A program made the position numbers and the translations under genes. Shown one piece after another: positions 1 through 8,392 of a stretch of 35,884 bases of DNA; positions within the stretch are counted from its first letter, which is position 1, and the number at the start of each line of letters is the position of its first letter. The notes under the pieces were generated by a model. That model saw only the letters and a list, made by a program, of their open reading frames with translations, made no database searches and had not been told where the DNA came from. The stretch covers positions 1,071,637 through 1,107,520 of the forward strand of contig NZ_JH165159.1 of assembly GCF_000227765.1 (NCBI RefSeq), in the 5' to 3' direction. The DNA is from Neisseria wadsworthii 9715 (lineage in GTDB: Bacteria; Pseudomonadota; Gammaproteobacteria; Burkholderiales; Neisseriaceae).

Positions 1-30
1 ATATTTGTACTGTCTGCAGCTTGCTTCCTA
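1..30. repeat. End of a Correia-like element, cut by the window edge
   Basis: Bases 6-30 resemble bases 31646-31672 of the second copy in this window: both read GTAC(T/C)GTCTGC(A/G)GCTT followed by CT(T/G)CCT. The same core is remembered from the right half of meningococcal Correia (NEMIS) elements. Only the terminal part is in the window, so its left limit and its ends cannot be judged. Confidence 0.45.
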
Positions 31-88
31 AGCCCTTATTTGATTTATGCTTGTTTTTATTTTGATAGTAATAATTGAATTATATTTA

Positions 89-105
89 ATAATGATTATA
101 TTTAT
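89..105. promoter_or_regulatory. Possible Fur-box-like sequence
   Basis: The 17-mer ATAATGATTATATTTAT matches 14 of 17 positions of the core of the classical 19-bp Fur box. It lies in AT-rich sequence downstream of xerD, so it could only control a gene beyond the left edge. The match may be chance in AT-rich DNA. Confidence 0.2.
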
Positions 106-131
106 ATGAAGCTTTATTGAGGTGTGATTAT

Positions 132-1004
132 TCAACCGCGCGGGTGGTGTTCTTCAACAATATTTTTCAAGCGCTCGTTGGCAACATGGGTGTAAATCTG
201 GGTGGTGCTGATGTCGGCATGCCCGAGCAGCAGTTGGACAACGCGCAAATCGGCGCCGTGGTTGACCAAATGGGTGGCAAAAGCATGCCGTAGGCCGTGC
301 GGGCTGAGGTGATTGATGCCTGCGGCTTGGGCATATTTTTCTACAATCATCCAGGCGAGCTGGCGGCTGATGCCGCCCCGTTTTTGGCTGACAAACAATT
401 TGTCGCATGTCTTGTTTTTCAATAAAAGCGGGCGGGCTTCGGCGATATAGCGTTGTATCCAGTAAGACGCTTCTTCTCCTAAAGGAACGATGCGCTGTTT
501 GTTGCCTTTGCCTATGGTGTTAATCATGCCTTTTTGCAGGTCGGCTTCGCCGATTTTGAGGTTGACGGCCTCGCTTACGCGCAGCCCTGTGGCATATATC
601 AGCTCCAATAAGGCTTTGTCGCGCAGGCCGTGTGGGGTTTCTGTGTCGGGTGCGTTGAGCAGGGCGTCGATTTGAGGTTCGGTAATCAGCTTGGGCAGGG
701 TTTGCGTCTGTTTCGGTGCGGTTAGGTGTTGTGTGGGGTTGTCGTGACGCTGATCGGTTTCAAGCAGCCAGCTATACAGGCGTTTGCAGGCGGAAAGGGC
801 GCGGGCTTGCGAGCGGGGTTTTTCGTCGGGATGGTATACCGCTGCGGCAAGATCGGTGGTTTGTGCGGTTTGCCAGTTGAGGTGGCGTTCGGCCAGGCGG
901 GCGGCGATTTTCTCCAAATCCCGGCGGTATGCTTCCAGTGTATTTCTGCTCAGGCGGTCGTTAAGCCAAAGGTGTTCGAGCAGTCGGTCGATCGGTTCGT
1001 TCAT
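132..1004 (-). CDS. xerD: Tyrosine recombinase XerD
   Basis: This 290-residue protein is a site-specific tyrosine recombinase that, with XerC, resolves chromosome dimers at dif during cell division. The N-terminal SAM-like DNA-binding domain covers about residues 5-90 and the catalytic domain about 105-285. The catalytic set is visible: Arg142 in ATGLRVSE, a Lys near 166 in GKGNK, HGLRH at 236-240, His262 in GHADISTTQ and the nucleophile Tyr271. The ending EEHHPRG resembles XerD rather than XerC. The length is normal for XerD. It lies 37 bp downstream of ogt on the same strand and may be co-transcribed with it. A degenerate DUS (TTCAGACAGGAA) lies in that gap. Confidence 0.93.
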   Translation of the reverse strand: MNEPIDRLLEHLWLNDRLSRNTLEAYRRDLEKIAARLAERHLNWQTAQTTDLAAAVYHPDEKPRSQARALSACKRLYSWLLETDQRHDNPTQHLTAPKQTQTLPKLITEPQIDALLNAPDTETPHGLRDKALLELIYATGLRVSEAVNLKIGEADLQKGMINTIGKGNKQRIVPLGEEASYWIQRYIAEARPLLLKNKTCDKLFVSQKRGGISRQLAWMIVEKYAQAAGINHLSPHGLRHAFATHLVNHGADLRVVQLLLGHADISTTQIYTHVANERLKNIVEEHHPRG

Positions 1005-1041
1005 AATCGGTGTTTTTCAGACAGGAATGGTTGGCAAGGTG

Positions 1042-1500
1042 TTAAATGTCGATGCCTTCATGTCGTAGCAGCCAGCGTTTGATGGCTAACGCATCCCCTT
1101 CGCCGCTGGAAAAACCGCCCAAGCCCTGTTTGGCTACAACGCGGTGGCAAGGCACCACTAAAGCCAACGGGTTTTTGCCGCAAGCGCCGCCGACTGCGCG
1201 CGGATGGCTGCCGATTTTCAGGGCAATGTCTTGGTAAGTGAGCACTTGTCCGGCGGGTATTTCGGCGATCGCCTGCCATACTTGCTGCTGGAAGGCGGTG
1301 CCTTTTTTGGAGATAAGGTGGTTGAAGTTTTTCAGCCGGCCTGCAAAGTAATCGTCAAGCTTTTGCTGCCACACGTCGGGCAGGGGATAGGGCGCGTATT
1401 CTGGCTTGCCGTGTAAGTTCAGTTCGACAAGGTTGTGTTCCGCATCGAACACTAAGGTGATATTGCCGAATGGGGCGGCGTAAAGGCAGGGATAATTCAT
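1042..1500 (-). CDS. ogt: Methylated-DNA--protein-cysteine S-methyltransferase
   Basis: This 152-residue suicide repair enzyme transfers the alkyl group from O6-alkylguanine (and O4-alkylthymine) to its own cysteine. The signature PCHRVV at 117-122 contains the acceptor Cys118. The DNA-binding helix region before it (QQQVWQAIAEIPAGQVLTY) and the motif GGACGKNPLALVVPCHR are typical. It lacks the N-terminal Ada regulatory domain, so it is the short Ogt type. It lies between pabB-pabC and xerD on the same strand. No clear promoter was found in the 150 bp upstream. Confidence 0.93.
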   Translation of the reverse strand: MNYPCLYAAPFGNITLVFDAEHNLVELNLHGKPEYAPYPLPDVWQQKLDDYFAGRLKNFNHLISKKGTAFQQQVWQAIAEIPAGQVLTYQDIALKIGSHPRAVGGACGKNPLALVVPCHRVVAKQGLGGFSSGEGDALAIKRWLLRHEGIDI

Positions 1501-1611
1501 GACAGCAAAGATGGTGGAAAGATGTTGCGGCTTATTTTATCTTATTTGGTTTTAAGGCTTCATATTTATTGTGGTGGTGCCTTTTCGGCAACCGGTTTGA
1601 CCATCAGCCAA

Positions 1612-1641
1612 ATGCCTGTCTGAAAGTTTTCAGACAGGCAT
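1612..1641 (-). terminator. Inverted DUS pair downstream of pabB-pabC
   Basis: Two DUS copies in opposite orientation give 14-bp arms with almost no spacer. The pair sits 16 bp past the pabB-pabC stop. There is no strong T-run on the minus side, so termination is plausible but not certain. Confidence 0.65.
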
Positions 1642-1656
1642 GTGTAAACGGCAAAG

Positions 1657-3447
1657 CTATTTCAGGGATACTTCGAAAACGCCTCGTAAGGCGTTGCTCA
1701 ATAATATTTTTTCTGCACGCAATATGTCTTTTCGGGTCAGGCGGCTTTCCACCGGCGCTATGCCGTCCAAGTAATCATTGGGGCGGTCGAAAACGGCTTG
1801 CCGCATAACGCCGTTGAGAATGTCCAGCCCGACCGGCGGAGTGTGGTATGCCCCGTCGATGAGCAGGAACACGTTGCTGCGGCCGCCTTCGAGCAGAAAA
1901 CCGCTGCGGTTGAAAAACAGGCTGTCGAACGCGCCTCGGGTTTGAGCCGTTTGCCAGCCCTGATCGTAAATATGCCGGTGGCTGGTTTTGAAACGGCGTA
2001 GGAAATCAGTGTCGGAAAGGGCGGTTTCTGAAAGTATGATGTGTTGTGGTGTATCAAAATCTGTGAGTAGCCCGATTTCATGTTGCAAACTGCCATCCGG
2101 CTTTAGGATGATTTTGAGGCGGTGGGCATGTTGTGGCAGAGATGCTGCTATGTTACGGATATAGTTGGCAGCGGTGGTTTCATTATAAGGAATGTTTAAT
2201 GTGTGGGCGCTTTGGGCGAGCCTTTGTAAATGATAGGGCAGCAGTATGCTTTGCCGGTTTTCAATGCGGATGGTTTCTATCAGGCCGAATTCGGGGGCAA
2301 GTTGCGTGATAAAGCGGGATTTCCAACGGCATTCTTCGTATTCGGCGTGGCTGTCGCTGTCCCAAACAATGCCGGAGCCCACACCGTATATGGCTTCGTA
2401 GCAGTCTGTGTTTTCGGCAGGGGCAAGTTGTAGGGTGCGGATAACGACGTTGAGCGTGCCGTGAAAGCCTAAGCCGCCGGCACACGGAGCCAGATGGCCG
2501 ATGCTGCCGGTGTAGAGTGAGCGTGGCTCAGTTTCCAATTGTTGAATCAAGTGCATACTCATGCGTTTGGGTGCGCCCGTGATGGAGCCGCACGGAAAAG
2601 CCGCTTTGAAAATGTCGGCGGCGCTTGTGCCGGGCTTGGCTTGGGCGTAAACGGCACTGGTCATTTGCCAAACCGAGCCGAAGCGCGATACTTTAAACGG
2701 CTCGGGCACGCGCACGCTACCGGTTTCGGCGATTTTGCCCAAGTCGTTGCGCAAAAGGTCGACGATCATGATGTTTTCGGCGCGGTTTTTGGGGTCTGCT
2801 TGCAGCTCTGCGGCGCGGGCGGCATCTTGCCCGTCATTTAACACGGGAGCCGTGCCTTTCATCGGCTCGGTTAGCATTTCGCCGTTTTCCGATATTTTGA
2901 GAAAGAGCTCGGGGGAGAAGCAGAGTGTCCATTTGTGTTGCTGCTGCCCGTCGGGCAGGCAGGCTAAAGCGGCATAGGGAACCGGCTGGCGCAGGCGGGT
3001 GTAGAGCTTTACCGGGTCGCCGTAGGCTTGGGCATGGAGGCGCGTGGTGTAGTTGATTTGATAGGTGTCGCCGCGGACTATGGCCGCTTTGATCCGGTTG
3101 ACGGCCTCGGTATAGGCGGCTTGGTTTACTGAATTGCGGGTGCAAGTGAGGCCGGCGGGTTTGCTGCCGCTTTGTTCAGACAACCATTGTTGCGGATTGT
3201 CGAGCAGGGTTTTTTCTGCAAACCAGTGCAAAGCGAGTAAACCCTGCTCGGCAGGCAAGGTTTGCAACGGCAGGCCGAATTCGTAGTCGGCAAAAATGAC
3301 TACATGCAGGTTTTCCGCCCAGCCTTTTTTCAGACAGGCATCCAGTTTGCCGATTGCGTCGGGCGGCAAAAACTCGCTGCGTATGTGGTTTTGAAACAGC
3401 TGTGCACGGTTGGCAACAGCATCGTCGAGCAGGGCGAAATAGGGCAT
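1657..3447 (-). CDS. pabB: Fused aminodeoxychorismate synthase component I / 4-amino-4-deoxychorismate lyase
   Basis: This 596-residue bifunctional enzyme makes p-aminobenzoate for folate. The N-terminal chorismate-binding (PabB) domain covers about residues 1-370, with PMKGT (the lysine position that attacks chorismate in PabB), DLLRNDLGK and PCGSITGAPK. The C-terminal class IV aminotransferase-fold (PabC) domain covers about 385-596. The likely PLP lysine is in RFKTSHR and the cofactor loop is LLEGGRSNVF. PabB-PabC fusions are known in several bacteria, including Neisseria. The PabA amidotransferase is not nearby. A DUS lies inside the coding region at 3329-3340. The PabA partner and ammonia source are therefore encoded elsewhere. 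Confidence 0.92.
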   Translation of the reverse strand: MPYFALLDDAVANRAQLFQNHIRSEFLPPDAIGKLDACLKKGWAENLHVVIFADYEFGLPLQTLPAEQGLLALHWFAEKTLLDNPQQWLSEQSGSKPAGLTCTRNSVNQAAYTEAVNRIKAAIVRGDTYQINYTTRLHAQAYGDPVKLYTRLRQPVPYAALACLPDGQQQHKWTLCFSPELFLKISENGEMLTEPMKGTAPVLNDGQDAARAAELQADPKNRAENIMIVDLLRNDLGKIAETGSVRVPEPFKVSRFGSVWQMTSAVYAQAKPGTSAADIFKAAFPCGSITGAPKRMSMHLIQQLETEPRSLYTGSIGHLAPCAGGLGFHGTLNVVIRTLQLAPAENTDCYEAIYGVGSGIVWDSDSHAEYEECRWKSRFITQLAPEFGLIETIRIENRQSILLPYHLQRLAQSAHTLNIPYNETTAANYIRNIAASLPQHAHRLKIILKPDGSLQHEIGLLTDFDTPQHIILSETALSDTDFLRRFKTSHRHIYDQGWQTAQTRGAFDSLFFNRSGFLLEGGRSNVFLLIDGAYHTPPVGLDILNGVMRQAVFDRPNDYLDGIAPVESRLTRKDILRAEKILLSNALRGVFEVSLK

Positions 3448-3481
3448 CTTTCGAATCGGCGGTATGGGGTTCGGATTTATT

Positions 3482-3493
3482 TTCAGACAGGCA
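3482..3493 (-). repeat. Single DUS between rpoD and pabB-pabC
   Basis: One 12-bp TG-wadDUS copy in the 114-bp gap. It is not paired with an inverted partner close enough to make a terminator. Confidence 0.85.
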
Positions 3494-3521
3494 TCTGCAT
3501 TGCGTGAACAGGCGCAATAAA

Positions 3522-3546
3522 AAAGCGCAAATTGGATTTGCGCTTT
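3522..3546 (-). terminator. Intrinsic terminator of rpoD
   Basis: Eleven-base perfect arms AAAGCGCAAAT / ATTTGCGCTTT with a 3-base loop are followed on the minus strand by a T-rich run (TTTTATT). It lies 16 bp past the rpoD stop. This one is independent of the DUS. A DUS of the AGGCC type (3550-3560) separates it from the stop codon. Confidence 0.85.
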
Positions 3547-3561
3547 CTTTTCAGACAGGCC

Positions 3562-5517
3562 TTATTGTTTGCCTTCTTCGCTATCCAGGAAGCTCTTCAA
3601 GCGGTCGCTTCGGGTCGGATGGCGGAGTTTGCGGAGCGCTTTCGCTTCAATCTGACGGATGCGCTCGCGGGTTACGTCAAATTGTTTGCCTACTTCTTCA
3701 AGCGTGTGGTCAGTGTTCATGTCGATACCGAAACGCATACGCAACACTTTCGCTTCGCGCGGTGTGAGGCTTTCCAATACATCTTTGGTGACTTCGCGCA
3801 GGCTGGAATACATCGCCGCATCCGAAGGCGCCACGTTATTGATGTCTTCAATAAAATCGCCCAAGTGTGAATCATCGTCATCGCCAATCGGGGTTTCCAT
3901 AGAAATCGGCTCTTTGGCGATTTTCATGATTTTGCGGATTTTGTCTTCCGGCATTTCCATCAGCTCGGCCAGTTTTGCAGAATCGGGTTCTTCACCGTTA
4001 TCTTGCAGGTATTGGCGGGCAATCCGGTTCATTTTGTTGATGGTTTCAATCATATGAACGGGGATACGGATGGTGCGGGCTTGGTCTGCAATCGAACGGG
4101 TAATGGCCTGACGGATCCACCATGTTGCGTAAGTGGAAAATTTATAGCCGCGGCGGTATTCGAATTTATCCACCGCTTTCATCAAGCCGATATTGCCTTC
4201 TTGAATCAAATCAAGGAATTGCAGGCCGCGGTTGGTGTATTTTTTGGCAATTGAAATCACCAGGCGCAAGTTGGCTTGAATCATTTCCTGTTTGGCGGCC
4301 GCGGTTTCTTTTTCGCTTACCACCATGTTTTTGTTGATTTCTTTTAATTCGTCAATCGAAATGCGCGCCTGCTTTTCCATTCCGGCCATTTCGGTTTGTT
4401 TTTCCAAAATGGCATGCTGGAAGCGGCTTAACGCATCGCTCCAAACGCGATTTTTGCTGATTTCTTCACCTACCCAATCCAAATTGGTGGTGTTGGGTAG
4501 GAAAGATGCGATGAAGTAATCGCGATCCATATGTACCCGGTCTAGGCAGATGTCGCGGATTTCGCGCTCAAGCTTGCGGATTTGATCAACATTGTTGCGC
4601 AGGTTGCTGCTGAGGTTTTCGATTTGGCGTGTGGAAAAACGCACTTCCAGCAGTTTGTTGGCGATGGCGTCGCGGTGCTTCAGGTATTTGGGATGTTTGC
4701 TGTCGTATTTGTCGAGCGCAGCAATCATTTTTTCGTAGCTCTCATTGATGCCGTCGAAATGTTCGAGCACTTTCTGTTTCAACTCTTCCAAGTTGGTGTT
4801 TTCCAGCGTACCACCATTGTCTTCTTCATCTTCATCTTCGGAATCGTCTTCCGCTTCGTCGTCGCTGCTTTCTCCACTTGAATCGGCAGTCGCGGTTTCC
4901 AAATGGCCCAGCCCTAATTCGTTGAGCAGCACTTCGTTCGGATCAATAATGGCTTCAACAGCTTCATCCACTTTGATTTCATCGTTGCGCACCTGCTCAA
5001 TTAGCGCAAGAATTTCAGCAATGGAGCCGGGGCAGGCGGAAATGGCCTGAATCATGTTTTTCAGTGCGTTTTCGATTTTTTTGGCGATGATGATTTCGTC
5101 TTCGCGGGTAAGCAGATCCACTTGTCCCATTTCGCGCATGTACATGCGCACGGGGTCGGTGGTGCGGCCGAATTCCGAATCGGCGCTGGAGAGGGCGGCT
5201 TCGGCTTCTTCTACGGCGTCATCATCAGTAATGCCTGTACTGTTGTCGTTCATCAACAGGGTATCGGCGTCGGGGGCTTCTTCGGTAACTTGAATGCCCA
5301 AGCCTTGAATCATGTTGACGATGTTGTCGATTTGTTCGGCGTCGGACATGTCATCGGGCAGGGCATCGTTGATTTCCGCGTAGGTGATATAGCCACGGTC
5401 TTTACCCATGATAATGAGCTGACGCAGGCGGGCACGTTGCTCTTCCGGCGTGAGCGGACGGTTGTCGTCGCGTTCTTCGTTTTCGGAGTCTTGAATGTTG
5501 TTGTGTTGGTTGGTCAT
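3562..5517 (-). CDS. rpoD: RNA polymerase primary sigma factor RpoD (sigma-70)
   Basis: This 651-residue primary sigma factor directs RNA polymerase to housekeeping promoters. Region 1.1 is at the N-terminus, region 1.2 begins around [11 protein letters not shown], and an acidic non-conserved stretch ([18 protein letters not shown]) lies near residues 215-235. Region 2 contains [25 protein letters not shown] and the -10-binding segment [14 protein letters not shown]. Region 4 ends with the helix-turn-helix [28 protein letters not shown]. The length is that of group 1 sigmas. It is the last gene of the rpsU-yqeY-dnaG-rpoD cluster but lies 481 bp from dnaG, a gap that holds two candidate promoters of its own. 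Confidence 0.97.
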   Translation of the reverse strand: MTNQHNNIQDSENEERDDNRPLTPEEQRARLRQLIIMGKDRGYITYAEINDALPDDMSDAEQIDNIVNMIQGLGIQVTEEAPDADTLLMNDNSTGITDDDAVEEAEAALSSADSEFGRTTDPVRMYMREMGQVDLLTREDEIIIAKKIENALKNMIQAISACPGSIAEILALIEQVRNDEIKVDEAVEAIIDPNEVLLNELGLGHLETATADSSGESSDDEAEDDSEDEDEEDNGGTLENTNLEELKQKVLEHFDGINESYEKMIAALDKYDSKHPKYLKHRDAIANKLLEVRFSTRQIENLSSNLRNNVDQIRKLEREIRDICLDRVHMDRDYFIASFLPNTTNLDWVGEEISKNRVWSDALSRFQHAILEKQTEMAGMEKQARISIDELKEINKNMVVSEKETAAAKQEMIQANLRLVISIAKKYTNRGLQFLDLIQEGNIGLMKAVDKFEYRRGYKFSTYATWWIRQAITRSIADQARTIRIPVHMIETINKMNRIARQYLQDNGEEPDSAKLAELMEMPEDKIRKIMKIAKEPISMETPIGDDDDSHLGDFIEDINNVAPSDAAMYSSLREVTKDVLESLTPREAKVLRMRFGIDMNTDHTLEEVGKQFDVTRERIRQIEAKALRKLRHPTRSDRLKSFLDSEEGKQ

Positions 5518-5677
5518 TATCAGTCTCGGTATGTTCGGTCGGCATCCGCACGCGAAAATGGGTGTTCTGCTTTAGTTTATGCAGCTGAGATAGAGTTCGG
5601 CGGATTTTTGATAATAGTCATTTTTGCCTGCGATAGCATCATCTGCTTTCAGGCGATGGAATTTATTGTTCCGCTTT

Positions 5678-5706
5678 TAAATGGGGATATCTGCTTCGAT
5701 TGCAAG
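5678..5706 (-). promoter_or_regulatory. Candidate sigma-32 (heat-shock) promoter of rpoD
   Basis: On the minus strand CTTGCAA is followed by 13 bp and then CCCCATTTA. The E. coli sigma-32 consensus is CTTGAAA, 13-17 bp, CCCCATNT. So the -35 element matches 6 of 7 bases and the -10 element matches fully. It lies about 160 bp upstream of the rpoD start. In E. coli rpoD also has a heat-shock promoter, within dnaG. Confidence 0.55.
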
Positions 5707-5728
5707 CGTGTGGCGGAAAAAAGTCAGT

Positions 5729-5757
5729 ATTATATAAAAATCTTTTTGCTCCAACAA
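5729..5757 (-). promoter_or_regulatory. Candidate sigma-70 promoter of rpoD
   Basis: TTGTTG and a perfect TATAAT are separated by 17 bp on the minus strand. The -35 matches three of six bases. The predicted start lies about 205 nt upstream of the rpoD start codon. Confidence 0.5.
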
Positions 5758-5968
5758 GATAAGGCTTATCTGAAATAGATGGTTTTTTATGTGGCAGGGT
5801 TGTGAAATGCATATTTCATACAAAGTACCGATCTGAGGACAGTTCAAATAGTAGAACAAGGAACGGCAGCGGAGTATGAAACTTTCGGTTTCATCGCTAT
5901 GGATGGTTTCAGTGTTGGTTTTGCTGCCTCGTCAAAGTATGGTTGTGAAAGTATTTGAGGGCATTGTT

Positions 5969-5980
5969 TTCAGACAGGCA
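5969..5980 (-). repeat. Single DUS downstream of dnaG
   Basis: One TG-wadDUS copy, 18 bp past the dnaG stop, with no inverted partner. Confidence 0.85.
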
Positions 5981-5998
5981 TCAGGCTTGTTGTTGTGT

Positions 5999-7777
5999 CT
6001 ATGCTTGGTGCTGTTTTTGTACTAATAAGTTCAACAAAAGTTTTTTCTCTGCGTCGTTAAGGCCGCTGGTGCTGCTTTTGGCTTTGAGGGCGTCGATTTG
6101 GGAGGAGTGAAATTCGCTCAAGAGTTTGGCCATGCCTTGTTTGAATTCTTGCTGGCTTTCTTTGCTTATGGTGTCGGGTTCGGCGTCATATTCGCTGTTT
6201 CGGAAAATATTGAATAAAACGGTTTCATAAGGGCCGCCGCGCATGTGTTCGAAAATGTGGGCGCTGTTGGTGATGTGTGGGTTGTTTTTAATGGTCTCGG
6301 CTACGTTAGCCAGACAGGCCAAATCGCCTGTGAGCGGCAAATATTCGGGGAGGTGTATGTGTTCTGCCCACTCGGGGTTGGCGAGTAGCGCACGGATTTG
6401 TTTTTGTGCGAGGGTTGCCATTTGCGGCTGGCGGGCAGTGCCTGCGGGGAGCTTATAGCTTTTTTGTTTGACTTGGCGCTTAGGCGCTTCTTGACCGAGC
6501 AGTTGGGCAAGATTGGCGGGGTCGATGCCAACCAGATCGCTTAATTTTTGTTTGAGCAGAAAGCTTAGTGCAGGCGCGTTGATTTGGGCGAGTAGGGGGG
6601 CGCTGGTTTTAACAAGTTCGGCTTTGCCTTCCTGTGTGCGCAAATCAAGTGTTTCTGTGAGGGCATCCCAAATATATTCAGACAGGGGTTTGCTTTGGTG
6701 GAGCAGGGCGTCTTCGAATTGGGCTTTGCCGAATTGGCGTACATAGCTGTCGGGGTCGTGTTCTTCGGGCAGGAAAAGAAAATGAAGCGATTTATCGTCT
6801 TTCAGTTGGGGCAGTGCGTTTTCAAGTGCCCGCCATGCGGCTTTGCGGCCTGCGGCATCACCATCGAAACAGAAATAAATGCTGTCGGTTTGGCGCATTA
6901 GAAGTTTCACATGTTCCGAGGTGGTGGATGTGCCTAGCGAGGCAACGCTGTAGCCTATGCCGAATTGGGCGAGGGCAACCACGTCCATATAGCCTTCTAC
7001 CACTAGAATGCGGCCGGCATCTTTGATGGCTGCGCGGCCTTCGTAGAGGCCGTATAGGTTTTTGCCTTTGTCGAATAAAGGGGTGTCGGGCGAATTAAGG
7101 TATTTGGGTTTGGAATCATCCAGCACGCGGCCGCCGAAACCGATGATTTGGCTGCGTGTGTCGCGTATGGGAAACATGATCCGGTGGCGGAAGCGGTCGT
7201 AATGCTTGCCTTCGTTTTCGATAACCATGCCGCTATCGATGAGTGCGGTGTTTGGGTAGGGCTGGAACACTTGGGCCAGCGGCTGCCAGCCTTCCGGCGC
7301 GTAGCCTAAGCTGTAATGTTCGATGATTTCGGGGTTTAAGCCGCGTTGTTGAAGATAGGATTGTGCTGTTGGGTAAAGCTTGAGTTGTGCACGGTAGAAG
7401 TCTGCGCAGGCTTGGGTGGTTTCTTCGAGGGTTTGCTGCTTTTTTTTGCGTTCGGCGCGCTTTTCTGGGTTGTCGGCTTGGCCTTTGGTGCGGGGTACGG
7501 TCATGCCGACGCGGTCTGCCAGAAATTGTACTGCTTCTGTGAAACTCAAGCCTTGGTATTCCATGATAAAACCAATAGCCGAACCGTGAGCGCCGCAGCC
7601 GAAACAATGGTAAAACTGTTTGGAGGGGCTCACGGAAAATGAAGGAGATTTTTCTTTGTGAAACGGGCAACAAGCCATATAGTTTGCCCCGCCTTTTTTG
7701 AGGGGCACGTGTTCGTCGATGATGTCAACGATGTCAACTTTGGCCAGCAGCTCGTCAATAAAGTCGGATGGAATCAT
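5999..7777 (-). CDS. dnaG: DNA primase DnaG
   Basis: This 592-residue primase makes RNA primers for chromosome replication. The N-terminal zinc-binding domain (about residues 35-65) shows CPFHKEKSPSFSV and YHCFGCG, the CHC2 pattern. The RNA polymerase core contains the TOPRIM motifs LVVEGYMDVVAL and FCFDGDAAGRKAA (about 258-312). The C-terminal part from about 440 is the less conserved DnaB-interacting region. The length is normal. It is preceded by yqeY, with an inverted DUS pair in the 68-bp gap, and followed by rpoD. Confidence 0.96.
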   Translation of the reverse strand: MIPSDFIDELLAKVDIVDIIDEHVPLKKGGANYMACCPFHKEKSPSFSVSPSKQFYHCFGCGAHGSAIGFIMEYQGLSFTEAVQFLADRVGMTVPRTKGQADNPEKRAERKKKQQTLEETTQACADFYRAQLKLYPTAQSYLQQRGLNPEIIEHYSLGYAPEGWQPLAQVFQPYPNTALIDSGMVIENEGKHYDRFRHRIMFPIRDTRSQIIGFGGRVLDDSKPKYLNSPDTPLFDKGKNLYGLYEGRAAIKDAGRILVVEGYMDVVALAQFGIGYSVASLGTSTTSEHVKLLMRQTDSIYFCFDGDAAGRKAAWRALENALPQLKDDKSLHFLFLPEEHDPDSYVRQFGKAQFEDALLHQSKPLSEYIWDALTETLDLRTQEGKAELVKTSAPLLAQINAPALSFLLKQKLSDLVGIDPANLAQLLGQEAPKRQVKQKSYKLPAGTARQPQMATLAQKQIRALLANPEWAEHIHLPEYLPLTGDLACLANVAETIKNNPHITNSAHIFEHMRGGPYETVLFNIFRNSEYDAEPDTISKESQQEFKQGMAKLLSEFHSSQIDALKAKSSTSGLNDAEKKLLLNLLVQKQHQA

Positions 7778-7793
7778 GGTGCGGTAGAGTGTG

Positions 7794-7838
7794 TTTCAGA
7801 CAGGCATTAAACAATGTATGGGCAATGCCTGTCTGAAA
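7794..7838 (-). repeat. Inverted DUS pair between yqeY and dnaG
   Basis: Arms of 15 bp are separated by 15 bp. On the minus strand no T-run follows, so this is a weak terminator or attenuator at most. It sits inside what is expected to be one transcription unit. Confidence 0.75.
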
Positions 7839-7845
7839 AAAGTAA

Positions 7846-8292
7846 TCAGCTTAAACGGGCTTTAAGGATTTTATTGACTTCACCCATATCGGCTTTGCCG
7901 GAAAGAGAAGTTTTCAATAATCCCATTACTTTGCCCATATCGGCCATGCTTGCTGCACCGGTTTGCGTTATTGCTGCGTCAACGGCGGCTTGAATTTCTT
8001 CGTTGCTCATCATTTCCGGCAGATAACGGTTTAATACGTTGATTTCGGCGGTTTCTTTGTCGGCCAAATCGCTGCGCCCTGCGTCTGTGTAGATTTTGGC
8101 TGAATCTTTGCGTTGCTTAATCATTTTGCTCAGAATGGCTGTGATTTTTGTGTCGTCTGCCTCGGTACGCTCATCTACTTCGAATTGTTTGATGGCGGCA
8201 TTGATTAAGCGGATGGTTGACAGCGACACTTGGTCTTTGGAGCGCATGGCTGTTTTCATATCTTCGGAAAGGCGGGCTTTTAAAGTCATCAT
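7846..8292 (-). CDS. yqeY: GatB/YqeY domain protein
   Basis: This 148-residue protein is a stand-alone YqeY domain, a helical fold related to the tail domain of the GatB subunit of Asp/Glu-tRNA amidotransferase. Typical segments are LSTIRLINAAIKQFEVDERTE and the C-terminal DMGKVMGLLKTSLSGKADMGEVNKILKARL. Its biochemical role is not established. It is commonly found between rpsU and dnaG in many bacteria, as here. The start could be either of two consecutive ATG codons. No strong Shine-Dalgarno precedes it. Confidence 0.9.
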   Translation of the reverse strand: MMTLKARLSEDMKTAMRSKDQVSLSTIRLINAAIKQFEVDERTEADDTKITAILSKMIKQRKDSAKIYTDAGRSDLADKETAEINVLNRYLPEMMSNEEIQAAVDAAITQTGAASMADMGKVMGLLKTSLSGKADMGEVNKILKARLS

Positions 8293-8312
8293 TCGGGCTT
8301 TCGTTAAGTGTT

Positions 8313-8324
8313 TTCAGACAGGCA
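8313..8324 (-). repeat. Single DUS between rpsU and yqeY
   Basis: One TG-wadDUS copy directly upstream of yqeY, next to the rpsU terminator hairpin. Confidence 0.85.
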
Positions 8325-8335
8325 TTCTAAATGCT

Positions 8336-8368
8336 AAAAACACCGAAAAACAAGTTCTCGGTGTTTTT
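8336..8368 (-). terminator. Terminator or attenuator after rpsU
   Basis: Perfect 11-base arms AAAAACACCGA / TCGGTGTTTTT with an 11-base loop lie 25 bp past the rpsU stop. T-runs occur on both sides. It could allow much more rpsU message than dnaG/rpoD message, as the internal terminator does in the E. coli operon. Confidence 0.75.
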
Positions 8369-8392
8369 ATTTTTTTGATGTATTAAATCGGA

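Larger units (their letters stand above)
5518..5998. other. 481-bp gap between dnaG and rpoD
   Basis: No convincing gene was found; a 60-codon open frame at 5677-5859 has no family resemblance. The gap holds a DUS after dnaG (5969-5980), a sigma-70 type promoter (5729-5757) and a sigma-32-like promoter (5678-5706), both reading toward rpoD. The rpoD transcript would have a leader of about 150-210 nt. Confidence 0.6.

Noticed and set aside
3522-3546. Possible tRNA-like or sRNA structure after rpoD
   Set aside because: A simple hairpin with a T-run is fully explained as an intrinsic terminator.
5122-5778. 218-codon plus-strand open frame antisense to rpoD
   Set aside because: It is a shadow of the conserved rpoD frame; the protein has low complexity and no family features.
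5677-5859. 60-codon minus-strand frame upstream of rpoD
   Set aside because: No recognisable family or Shine-Dalgarno, and it overlaps both candidate rpoD promoters.
7233-7673. 146-codon minus-strand frame within dnaG
   Set aside because: Out-of-frame shadow of dnaG with an Arg/Pro-rich composition typical of shifted GC-rich codons.
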